Assembly: GCF_937881195.1 (NCBI RefSeq)
Contig: NZ_CALGFC010000038.1
Location: forward strand, 1-21,895
Length of the DNA stretch: 21,895 nt
DNA from: an uncultured Methanobrevibacter sp.
GTDB taxonomy: Archaea > Methanobacteriota > Methanobacteria > Methanobacteriales > Methanobacteriaceae
Direction: 5' to 3'
A program made the translations under genes and the position numbers. Below the pieces are notes generated by a model, which was not told where the DNA came from, did not search any database, and worked only from the letters and a program-made list of their open reading frames with translations. Every line of letters starts with the position of its first letter. The stretch's first letter is position 1. Below, piece by piece: positions 8,201-16,486 of the stretch.

Positions 8201-10236
8201 CTATAATTTAAAAATAATGTTGCTTTTTTATTATCAATCGGCAATAATATGGTTTCACCATTTATTCCCCCTGATAAAATTATACTTTTATTAATTACAT
8301 AATTTCCTTCATATATTCCTGCTAAAACTTCAATATAATCCCCATCAAGAGTTTCATTATCATTTATCGCTTCTTGAATATCATTATAAAATTTCCCAGT
8401 ATTATAATTAATAACACGACCAGGTAATGTTAAATTTCCTGCTTCATTAATAATAATCATTAATGTTTTAACTGTTGTTTCATTACCCAAATTATCGACT
8501 GCTTTATATTGTATAAAATAATAACCATGAGTTAAATTTATAATAACTTTATTACCCCCAGATACAAAAGAGGTATTGTTTATATTATACCAAACAGTTA
8601 GATTTTCACTATTAGTTTCTAGTGTTAAGTTTTGTGATTGGTTATACCAACCACCTATAAGATCTGAATCTACATTAGGATAAAATTCTCCATATTCTTC
8701 AATAACCGTAGTGTTAATATCGATAATTAAAGTTTTAAGTGGTGCTTTATTTCCTGCACGATCAACTGCATAATATTCTATAGTATATGTGCCATTTGTT
8801 AGTGATATTTTTGCATTGGAATTTTTTGAAATCCAATTACCGCCATTTATTCTGTAATATATTGTAGAGTTGTAATCTAAATTGTCAGTAACATTTAATC
8901 TTAAAGTTTGGCTCGAATTATAAAAACCATCTTCTAAATTACTATAAACATTGGGATGAGTTAAATCTATATAATAACGTAAACTCTGCCAATTTCCTAC
9001 ATTCCCATAATGATCCGCTACAACAAAATCAATGGCATAAAATCCTTCATCCAAATTAATCCTAGCAGAATTATTAACTTGGATTATTGTTCCTCCATTA
9101 ATAGAATAAGCAATAACTGGATTTGAATCAAAATTATCAGTTGTGTTGATAATTAAAATTTTAGTTGAATTATACCAACCAGGGACTAAATTAGTATTAA
9201 AGTTAGGTGAAGTTAAATCACATGTAATATTTAGTTGATAATTAAATTCAATATTTCAAGCTGCATCCCTAGAAGAAAATAAAACAATATGCCTACCTTC
9301 ATTAAGGATTATAGTAGCAGTTTTACTAACAGAAATAATGTTACCATTATCAACATTATAATAAATAGTCGGATTATTATCCATATCATCAATAGAAGTT
9401 AAAATAAGAACACCAGAGTTATAAGAATAATTAACAGTTGGCCCAACTTTATCAATCTTATATACAACTGATTTTTGAGTTTCAGTATTGCCTTTATCAT
9501 CTTTAGCTTTATAATACAAAGTGGTAATTCCTTGTTGGAAAGTCAAAGAGACGGTTTTTCCTCCTTTTATCCAGTCCCCCGAATTTATTTTATAATAAAT
9601 ACTAGGATTTGTATCTTTGTTATCTGTAGCAGTTAGTGTTACTGTTTTAGCTGTATTATACCATCCTCCTTGAAGGTTAATGGATGTTGTTGGTGGTGTT
9701 TGATCAACAGTAACGCCTGATGAAGATATTCCAGATATTATTGGAAATGACATTGAATTAGGCAAAACTCCATCTGCTCGGTAATAATTCATGATTCTTG
9801 CATAGGCATGTAAAAGTGATTCATAACGAATATTTCCAATTGGACTTGACATATAATTAGGAGCTTTACCATTTTCAGTACAATATACATTTATATTTCT
9901 AGCCAATGATATATACTGAGCTTTAGTAAGTGTTCCAGAACCAGAACCTTGTGGAGAACTAGGACTATTAATTGATTGAATAGTTATATTATTCGTATTT
10001 CCTTCACTAACACGTATAGTATAACGAACAGCAGTATGCAAAAATTCTTCATCAGCAATAGTCTTTCCAGAAACCGAAACCGAACTTGGAACTTTTTCAT
10101 TATCCAAATCAAATTCAACAACAGCCTGAGAAGCTTTTTCAACCTCATCCAAACTCACATCAACAGCAGAAACACAATTAACAAAAAAACACAACGACAA
10201 TAATAAAAAAAATATTACAAAACTTTTTCTAAACAT
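5203..10236 (-). pseudogene. Adhesin-like surface protein, interrupted by in-frame TGA
   Basis: One frame of 1678 codons is broken only by TGA at 9258-9256. The N-terminal piece (326 residues) has a signal peptide (residues 1-24, …CVSA) and two pseudomurein-binding repeats (about 31-76 and 104-152), followed by chitobiase-type Ig-like repeats with GWYN and DxxGN motifs. After the stop, in frame, come three more such repeats, a right-handed β-helix (about residues 600-900, ending NNWWGTNSP), an invasin-like Ig domain (about 935-1025) and a C-terminal region of about 640 residues that I do not recognise. The protein should be secreted and held in the pseudomurein wall. The stop falls where the repeat motif D-A-A-G-N needs Gly, so one base change, GGA to TGA, explains it. 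If the stop is real, only the 326-residue wall-binding fragment (10236-9256) is made. The internal ATG at 9054 has no signal peptide and is not a credible start. Confidence 0.88.
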
Positions 10237-10300
10237 ATATACACTAACCCATTACATGATACTTCTTAAAGTCCAAATGAAAAAAATGAATAAATAAATA

Positions 10301-10323
10301 TTAATTGATAAATTATCAATTAA
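10301..10323. promoter_or_regulatory. Perfect inverted repeat at adhesin promoter
   Basis: The arms TTAATTGATAA and TTATCAATTAA are perfect reverse complements around a single central A. On the minus strand a TATA box (TTTATAAA, 10333-10326) lies immediately upstream, which puts the transcription start inside or at the edge of the repeat. That is a classic archaeal repressor position. It could instead form a hairpin in the roughly 70-base 5' leader of the adhesin gene. Confidence 0.6.
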
Positions 10324-10325
10324 AC

Positions 10326-10333
10326 TTTATAAA
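10326..10333 (-). promoter_or_regulatory. TATA box of adhesin-like gene
   Basis: TTTATAAA lies about 90 bases upstream of ATG 10236, and a second TATA-like string is at 10337-10344. The predicted start is about 25 bases downstream, near 10304, leaving a leader of about 70 bases. Confidence 0.5.
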
Positions 10334-10411
10334 TGTTTATAAAAATATCAAAAAGAAAAAAATAAATGTCACAAAAAAAAGAAGTAAAAATTTTATAATA
10401 AAAAAACAAAA

Positions 10412-10432
10412 AATAATAATAATAATAATAAT
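10412..10432. repeat. (AAT)7 microsatellite
   Basis: Seven perfect AAT units lie in the divergent intergenic region 10237-10558, between the adhesin-like gene and the HEAT-repeat gene. The rest of that region is A/T-rich and holds the adhesin promoter described separately. I saw no RNA gene there. Confidence 0.85.
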
Positions 10433-10558
10433 CGAAAATACAAAAGAAATAAAAATAACAAGTTTGTTTAATAGATAATTATTTTGAAATCCTGATATTT
10501 TAGATGTTTCTTATTTTTTTAGTAGTGAAAATATAAATAAACATTGGGAATTTATATA

Positions 10559-11386
10559 ATGAATAATAAAAGTAAAATATTAGCTAGAAGAAAAAGAGGG
10601 CAAATAAATAAATCAGACTTAGATGGATTTAAAAATTACAACATTGAAGAATTAATAGATCTAATGAACAATGAAGAACCTTGGAAAAGAACTGTAGCTA
10701 TAACACTTTTAGATGAAAAAAATGAAGAATCAGCTGTTAAATATTTAGCTGAGAAATTCCAGGATGAAGATGCATTATATACTCGAATAGCTATTTCTAA
10801 AGCATTAGCTAATTTTGGAGAAATAGCTGTTCCATACTTAATTGATTTACTTGGAAAAATTGGAAATAATCAAGAAAAAACACTTCCAAAAAAATATTTT
10901 AACAAAAAAAGCTTTCCACTTCCAAGGGATTTAGCAGCACGAACACTATCTAATTTAGGTAAAGTATCAACCACTTACCTAATTGAATTATTAAATAAAG
11001 ATAGCTTAAATAAAGAAGATATTTTTATTAAAGAACAAGCTATTGATGCTGTTGGTAGAATAGCTTCAAAATATGATGACCATAGGGCTTTGGACTCTTT
11101 AAAAATCCTATCAAAAAAACATAAACCCTATGAAATTATTCAATGGAAAATAGCTAGAGCATTAAGTGGATTTAAAAAAAATGAAAAAGCTTTAAACTTA
11201 CTTTTTAATATAATTAATGAAAAACCACCTGTTCAAATCAAATGGGAAATTGTTCGATCAGTTGGACAAATTGGAATATTTAATGAAAAAACAAATAAAC
11301 TACTAAACTCAATAGATGAAAATAACCCAAACCTCATTAAATCAATAAATATAGCTAAAAAAGAAATAAAAAAAGAAAAATTATAA
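10559..11386 (+). CDS. HEAT-repeat protein
   Basis: A 275-residue soluble protein built of α-helical HEAT / PBS-lyase-type repeats, for example RIAISKALANFGEIAVPYLI, LAARTLSNLGKVSTTYLIEL and IKEQAIDAVGRIA. No catalytic motif or signal peptide is visible, and the protein is basic at both ends. Such proteins serve as scaffolds or as phycobilin-lyase-like partners; the target here is unknown. I chose ATG 10559 over the upstream in-frame TTG at 10544 because GGGA at 10546-10549 is well placed as its ribosome-binding site and lies inside the longer reading. It stands alone on the plus strand and diverges from the adhesin-like gene. Confidence 0.85.
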   Translation: MNNKSKILARRKRGQINKSDLDGFKNYNIEELIDLMNNEEPWKRTVAITLLDEKNEESAVKYLAEKFQDEDALYTRIAISKALANFGEIAVPYLIDLLGKIGNNQEKTLPKKYFNKKSFPLPRDLAARTLSNLGKVSTTYLIELLNKDSLNKEDIFIKEQAIDAVGRIASKYDDHRALDSLKILSKKHKPYEIIQWKIARALSGFKKNEKALNLLFNIINEKPPVQIKWEIVRSVGQIGIFNEKTNKLLNSIDENNPNLIKSINIAKKEIKKEKL

Positions 11387-11534
11387 ATTTTTTACTTCTA
11401 ATCTCAAAATAAAAGAGTTTTTTAAATAATAATCTTTTAATTTCATTTTTTATTAAATATTTTTTAATAAATTTTATTATTAATTATAATATTTATATGT
11501 ATAATAAATATGGATTATAATAATGGAGGAAAAA

Positions 11535-12302
11535 ATGTCAAAAATGCCAGTGCTTTTTGTGGGACATGGTTCACCCATGAATGCTATTGAAAATAATGAA
11601 TTTAGTAATAAATGGAAAGAAATAGCTAAAGATATACCCAAGCCAAAAGCTATCTTAGTTGTATCAGCACACTATTATACTAATGGAACAAGAATAGTAT
11701 ATACTGAAAATCCAAAAATGATTTATGATATGTATGGATTTCCAGAACCATTATATGAGGTTAAATACCCTGCATTAGGATCAACTTATCATGCTGAAAA
11801 GATTATTGAAAATTCAAGTTTTCATATAGAAAAAGATGAAAATTGGGGAATAGATCATGGTGCATGGTCAGTTTTAGTTCATATGTATCCAGAAGCAGAT
11901 ATTCCAGTTTTAGAACTAAGTATAAATAATGATATGACATTAGAGGAGCACTTATTGTTAGGTAAAGAACTTAGTTTTTTAAGAGATGAAGGTGTTTTAA
12001 TATTATGTAGTGGAAACATTGTTCATAACTTAAACTTAATGGACTGGAACAAGGAAAATGGCTTTTTATGGGCAGAAGAGTTCGATGAATACATTAAAGA
12101 AAATATAGTTAAAAATAATATTAATAATATAATCAATTATGAAAAGAATACAAGTTCATATAAGAATGCTTTTTATACAAAAGAGCATTTTATTCCTATC
12201 ATATATGCATTAGGAGCTGTTGGGAAAAATTACAAAGTAGAAATATTTAATGATAAATGTGTATATGGTTCAATATCAATGACCTGTTATATCTTTGATT
12301 AA
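11535..12302 (+). CDS. LigB/DODA-type extradiol dioxygenase family protein (YgiD-like)
   Basis: A 255-residue member of the class III extradiol ring-cleavage dioxygenase (LigB) superfamily, DODA/YgiD branch. Those enzymes use a single metal ion to open catechol-type rings such as L-DOPA in vitro. Likely metal and catalytic histidines are H11 (GHGSPMN), H46 (SAHYY), H164 (GNIVHNL) and H218 (KEHFIPIIYALGA); the WGIDHGAW motif is also typical. The spacing agrees with YgiD. I start at ATG 11535 because GGAGG at 11525-11529 sits 5 bases before it. The ORF can be extended to ATG 11523, but that would place the GGAGG inside the gene. A TATA-like TTTATATG at 11492-11499 suggests a short leader. The substrate in a methanogen is unknown, and no ring-degradation genes are nearby. 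Confidence 0.9.
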   Translation: MSKMPVLFVGHGSPMNAIENNEFSNKWKEIAKDIPKPKAILVVSAHYYTNGTRIVYTENPKMIYDMYGFPEPLYEVKYPALGSTYHAEKIIENSSFHIEKDENWGIDHGAWSVLVHMYPEADIPVLELSINNDMTLEEHLLLGKELSFLRDEGVLILCSGNIVHNLNLMDWNKENGFLWAEEFDEYIKENIVKNNINNIINYEKNTSSYKNAFYTKEHFIPIIYALGAVGKNYKVEIFNDKCVYGSISMTCYIFD

Positions 12303-12483
12303 AAATTAATTTTATGAGTTTTGAAGAATTAAAAAATATTAAAATATAGTATAAAAAAGTTTTAATGGAAAAAATTTCAAAAAAGAATAAATAAAATCAA
12401 TTTCTATAAATTATTAAAAAATATGAATTGATAATATAATAAAAATTGAAAAAATTAAGAATCATAATAATTCTAATTTTTAA
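12303..12483. other. Convergent intergenic region
   Basis: This 181-base A/T-rich gap separates the dioxygenase gene from the 3' end of the second ABC gene, which is on the opposite strand. T-runs on both strands probably end the two transcripts, but I see no convincing hairpin. Confidence 0.4.
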
Positions 12484-14226
12484 TTACAATGTCCATTTTC
12501 CTGTTTTGCTTTGTATATCCAACATTTTTTTGTATAAACCATTTTTTTCGGTTAGTTCTTCAGGAGAACCTTCTTCAACTATTTTTCCTTCATTTAAAAC
12601 AATAATTTTATCAGCATTTGATATTGTACGCATTCTATGTGCAATTACAATTACTGTTTTATTTTTAATTAATATTGATAATGCTTTTTGAATTTTAGAT
12701 TCATTTTCTACATCTAAAGATGCTGTTGCTTCATCTAATAATATTATTGGTGCATTTTTTAGTAATGCTCTTGCTATGGATATTCTTTGTCGCTCTCCCC
12801 CAGATAATAATGACCCATTTTCTCCAATTAATGTATCATATCCATTTGGAAGGTTTTTTACAAATTCATCACACCTTGCTAATTTTGCTACTTTATATAC
12901 TTCTTCATCACTTGCTCCATGAGCACCTATTCTTATATTTTCTTTTACGGTATTATTAAATAGAACTACATCTTGAAATACAATTGCATAATTTTTAAGT
13001 AGTGCTTCTGGATCAATTGATTTTACATCAATTCCTCCTAAGGTTATTTTTCCTTTATCTGCATCCCAAAATCTTGCTGCTAATTTAGATATTGTGCTTT
13101 TTCCTCCTCCAGATGGACCTATTAATGCTGTTACTTCTCCTTGTTTTGCATTAAAGCTAATATTTTTTAATACTTCTTTATCTTCTTTGTAATTAAAACT
13201 TACATTTTCAAAATTAATATCATATCCACTATTAGAGTATTCTATAGATCCATCAGGGATTGCTTGGTTCTCTATTTTTTTCATTCTCTTAATTTTAACT
13301 CCTGACATGAATATTTCTGCTAAAAATTCTAATGCTCCTTGAATTGGTAGATATATGAATGCTGCAGCTATTAAATACAATATAAAAATTAATAAACCAA
13401 TTTGGCCACTTACAAGTAAATTAGATCCCACAATCATTACTGATACAATACCTAATTTAAGTACCATTTGGCCAGATACAACACTAATCCCAGTAGCTAA
13501 TTCATTTTTAATAAGAGACGATTCAATATTTCTAATTTTTTTGTTTAGTCCTGTTAGATAATCATCTTCATAATTATATGCTTTTAATTCTTTTATTGTT
13601 TCAATAGACTCTTGAATTCCATCAGCACCATTTCTACGTTTTTTTATTGTTTTTTCACTATTTTTTTCTTGTATTGATCTTGAAACAATGACAATGAAAA
13701 AAGAAACTGGAATAACCCATAGTAAAGCAATAGATAAGGGAATATTAAATATTAACATTCCAATAGCTATTATTACTAATGAAATTATAGATCCTGCTAA
13801 TTCTGGAACTGCATGAGAAAATGCGTGTTCTAGTTCAGTGCAATCTCCCATGATAGTAGTTGTTAAATCAGATAAATTCTTTTTTTCAAAAAACGACATT
13901 GGAAGTTTTCTTAGTTTTTCTGCAAGTGTTATCCGCCTTACTTCGCTCTCTTCATAAGTAGCATTGTATATTAAATTGTATTGTTTTGATTTTAATATAT
14001 AAATTATTACTAATACAATAATTATTAAAACTATAAATCCTATTAAATCTAATTTAACAGACACAATATTTGGTTCTGGTATATATTGAGATAAAAATAA
14101 AACAAACAGCATAACAGGTAACATTAAACTAAAATCTAAAAGAGTTGTATATAGTATTCCTTTTTTTAGATTATTTGCTCCTTTTTTGCTTAATGCAAAT
14201 TTTTTAACTAAATATTCATCAATCAT
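12484..14226 (-). CDS. ABC half-transporter, YbtQ/IrtB-like
   Basis: A 580-residue exporter-fold ABC protein with an N-terminal transmembrane domain of about six helices (about residues 22-310) and a C-terminal ATPase. Walker A is GPSGGGKS (370-377), the Q-loop is FQD (417-419), the signature is LSGGE (474-478), Walker B is IILLDE (494-499) and the H-loop His is 530. The DEATASLDVENE form is typical of the family holding the siderophore importers YbtPQ and IrtAB and their clostridial relatives. GGAG lies 9 bases upstream of the ATG, and the gene begins 75 bases after the stop of its partner. The pair should form a heterodimer in the membrane. The order and the neighbouring ECF genes favour transport of iron-containing compounds over drug export, although the substrate and direction cannot be read from the sequence. 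Confidence 0.88.
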   Translation of the reverse strand: MIDEYLVKKFALSKKGANNLKKGILYTTLLDFSLMLPVMLFVLFLSQYIPEPNIVSVKLDLIGFIVLIIIVLVIIYILKSKQYNLIYNATYEESEVRRITLAEKLRKLPMSFFEKKNLSDLTTTIMGDCTELEHAFSHAVPELAGSIISLVIIAIGMLIFNIPLSIALLWVIPVSFFIVIVSRSIQEKNSEKTIKKRRNGADGIQESIETIKELKAYNYEDDYLTGLNKKIRNIESSLIKNELATGISVVSGQMVLKLGIVSVMIVGSNLLVSGQIGLLIFILYLIAAAFIYLPIQGALEFLAEIFMSGVKIKRMKKIENQAIPDGSIEYSNSGYDINFENVSFNYKEDKEVLKNISFNAKQGEVTALIGPSGGGKSTISKLAARFWDADKGKITLGGIDVKSIDPEALLKNYAIVFQDVVLFNNTVKENIRIGAHGASDEEVYKVAKLARCDEFVKNLPNGYDTLIGENGSLLSGGERQRISIARALLKNAPIILLDEATASLDVENESKIQKALSILIKNKTVIVIAHRMRTISNADKIIVLNEGKIVEEGSPEELTEKNGLYKKMLDIQSKTGKWTL

Positions 14227-14301
14227 TTATTAAACTCCTTTAAACTCATTTTTTCATACTTATAATTATTTATAATCCCTATTTTCTTATATTCTTCATT
14301 T

Positions 14302-16107
14302 TTAACCATTTAAATTCACTAAAGATTGAGAATTTTCCAATTTCCATTGTACAGATTCATTATAATCATCCCACATATTTTTATAAAATCCATTGGCTTC
14401 AATAAGCTCATTATGTGTTCCGGATTCCATAATCTCTCCAGATTTTATTACATGTATTTTATCCACATTTTTAATTGTAGATAATCGATGTGCTATCATT
14501 AATACAGTTTTTCCTTCGGTAATCTTTTTAAATGCTTTCTGTATTTTATATTCATTTTCAGGGTCAGTGAATGCTGTAGCTTCATCTAGAATAATTATTG
14601 GTGCATCTTTTAATATTACACGAGCTAAAGCTATTCTTTGTTGTTCTCCCCCAGATAAATGAACTCCTGATTTCCCAATAACTGTATCTATCCCTTCAGG
14701 TAATTTTTCTAAAATATCATCACATTGTGCAGCACTTAATGCTTCTAATACTTCTGATTTTTTAGCATCTTTTTTAGCAATTAAAACATTGTTTAATATA
14801 CTGTCTTTAAATAATTGAGTTTTTTGAAAAACAAAGGAAATATTTTTCATTAGATCTTCTTTCTTAATATTTTTCACATTTGCATTTCCAATTAATATTT
14901 TTCCAGTATTTACATCCCAAAATCGTGGAATTAATGTAGCTAATGTAGTTTTTCCCCCTCCAGAAGGACCAACAAGTGCTATTGTTTGATTTTCTTTTAT
15001 TTCAAAATTAATATTTTTTAAAGTATCCTTAATATTTCCAGGATATTTAAATGAAACATTTTTAAACTTTATTTGATGATTATTAATATGTTGTGGGTTT
15101 TTAGTTTCTTCTAATGGTTTATTATCTAATATTTTTTCTATTTTTAATAATGCTTGTTTAGCAATCATCCAATTTTGACTTGAAAACATTATTTTAGTCA
15201 TTATTAAAGATGCTATTGGAGTTAGAATAATATAAAATATTAAATCTAAAAATAAAGAAGGATTAAATGTAGAACCTATTAATAATATTCCCGCAGGTAT
15301 TAATAATGCAAAAAATCCGTTTATTGAAACAGTAAAACAGCTATAAGGTACTTGACATGAAATTGAATAGTCAGTTACAAATTTACTATAATCTTTAATT
15401 GTTTTATGGAAACTTTTAAAAGAAAATATACTTTGTTGGAAAGTTTTTGTAACTGGTATTCCCCTTACATATTCTACTGCTTCAGCATTCATATCTTCTA
15501 AAGATTGTTGATATTTTATTAACATTTTTTTGTTACTTCCTCCAATCATAGGTAGGATTATTAATAGTCCTACTACCATAGGAACTAAAGATAATAATCC
15601 AAAAAACCAATTATAAGTAAATAATAGTACTAAAAAAGCAATAGGAGTTATTATTGCAATAACCAAATCAGGTAATGAATGAGCTAAAAACCCTTCAGTT
15701 GTTCCAGAACTATAATCAATAATTTTACGTAAACTTCCACTACTTTTATTTGAAAAAAATCCTAAAGGTAATTTCAGTAAGTGTTTCATAGTTATTATTT
15801 TCATATTTCTTTCGTTTCTAAATGCAGATAAATGTGTACACATTAAACCTATAAAATAAATTCCTATAGATAATAATCCATAATATAATGCCATCCATCC
15901 ATAATGAGCTAAATTTACAGCATTTGAATAATTTGGCATTACTGATATTATCTCTTCAATCATTTTCCAAATATAAATAAATGGCATTAATCCTAAAATA
16001 GCACTAATACCTGCTAAAATGCACCCAACGATTGTTAAATATTTGTAATTTCCTGAAAAACTTAACAAACTTAAGAATTTATTGTCTTTTTTTTCATATA
16101 ACTTCAT
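14302..16107 (-). CDS. ABC half-transporter, YbtP/IrtA-like
   Basis: A 601-residue exporter-fold ABC protein: membrane domain of about six helices (about residues 20-310), then an ATPase with Walker A GPSGGGKT (380-387), Q-loop FQK (427-429), signature LSGGE (484-488), Walker B IIILDE (504-509) and H-loop His 540. The D-loop region reads DEATAFTDPENE, the variant I associate with YbtPQ/IrtAB-type transporters rather than ordinary multidrug exporters. GAGGA lies about 7 bases upstream of the ATG. It is the first gene of a two-gene unit and is read from a promoter at about 16270 with a metal-repressor-like operator directly behind the TATA box. It has no siderophore-interacting (SIP) domain of the IrtA type, so any reductive release must happen elsewhere. 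Confidence 0.88.
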   Translation of the reverse strand: MKLYEKKDNKFLSLLSFSGNYKYLTIVGCILAGISAILGLMPFIYIWKMIEEIISVMPNYSNAVNLAHYGWMALYYGLLSIGIYFIGLMCTHLSAFRNERNMKIITMKHLLKLPLGFFSNKSSGSLRKIIDYSSGTTEGFLAHSLPDLVIAIITPIAFLVLLFTYNWFFGLLSLVPMVVGLLIILPMIGGSNKKMLIKYQQSLEDMNAEAVEYVRGIPVTKTFQQSIFSFKSFHKTIKDYSKFVTDYSISCQVPYSCFTVSINGFFALLIPAGILLIGSTFNPSLFLDLIFYIILTPIASLIMTKIMFSSQNWMIAKQALLKIEKILDNKPLEETKNPQHINNHQIKFKNVSFKYPGNIKDTLKNINFEIKENQTIALVGPSGGGKTTLATLIPRFWDVNTGKILIGNANVKNIKKEDLMKNISFVFQKTQLFKDSILNNVLIAKKDAKKSEVLEALSAAQCDDILEKLPEGIDTVIGKSGVHLSGGEQQRIALARVILKDAPIIILDEATAFTDPENEYKIQKAFKKITEGKTVLMIAHRLSTIKNVDKIHVIKSGEIMESGTHNELIEANGFYKNMWDDYNESVQWKLENSQSLVNLNG

Positions 16108-16246
16108 TTTTTTTCCTCTTATATTATTATCCTAATAATTAATTATTTAATAAATCAATCAACTATTTAATAGACTAATTATTATTTTAATAAATTAATA
16201 ATTACTTCAGATAGATTAATTATTATTTTAATAGATTTTAAAGAAT

Positions 16247-16262
16247 TTTAGGCATGCCTAAA
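16247..16262. promoter_or_regulatory. DtxR/MntR-like operator O1 (ABC pair promoter)
   Basis: TTTAGGCATGCCTAAA is a perfect 16-bp palindrome in an A/T-rich gap. On the minus strand it directly follows a TATA-like box (ATTATAAAT, 16271-16263). A protein bound here would lie between TATA and the transcription start of the ABC pair, which suits repression. The form TTAGG-N4-CCTAA is like the sites of DtxR/MntR/IdeR-family metal-dependent repressors. Confidence 0.75.
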
Positions 16263-16271
16263 TTTATAATA
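16263..16271 (-). promoter_or_regulatory. TATA box of ABC pair
   Basis: Read on the minus strand as ATTATAAAT. The expected start is near 16242, giving an A/T-rich leader of about 135 bases before ATG 16107. It touches the palindromic operator at 16247-16262. Confidence 0.5.
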
Positions 16272-16312
16272 ATCCAAAAAGCCATCCAAAATTTAAAAGA
16301 ATTTGAAAAGCT

Positions 16313-16343
16313 AATATATCTCAAAGGACTTTAAAGATATATT
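16313..16343. promoter_or_regulatory. Imperfect hairpin between araC-type gene and ABC pair
   Basis: AATATATCT (16313-16321) pairs with AGATATATT (16335-16343), and an inner AAAG/CTTT pair closes a GA loop, giving a long stem with a small bulge. It lies about 145 bases past the araC-type stop and 40-70 bases upstream of the ABC TATA box on the minus strand. It may be a terminator for the regulator transcript or an activator-binding site. The rest of the 16108-16486 gap is A/T-rich with no ORF that I support. Confidence 0.4.
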
Positions 16344-16486
16344 TATTAAAATTAAAATAAAATAAAAAACTATGAGAATTATTTAATTAATTTATTACAG
16401 TTAGCTTATATTAACACAATAAATATATAAATATAATCGAACTAAAAAGACAAAATAATCCAAATGGACAAAATAAGTAAATAAAT

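Noticed and set aside
5203..9054. Separate 1283-residue adhesin gene starting at ATG 9054
   Set aside because: That ATG is inside an Ig-like repeat, has no signal peptide and no ribosome site, and the frame is continuous upstream to the TGA.
9256..9258. TGA as a recoded selenocysteine or other amino acid
   Set aside because: The position aligns with a Gly of a structural repeat, not a redox site, and I see no stem-loop evidence. Pyrrolysine uses TAG, and selenocysteine is not known from Methanobacteriales. A simple GGA to TGA change is sufficient.
9976..10203. Plus-strand reading frame opposite the adhesin-like N-terminus
   Set aside because: It is an antisense shadow of a clear coding region with no ribosome site and low-complexity residues. 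The same reasoning removes the short frames opposite the ABC, EcfT and ATPase genes.
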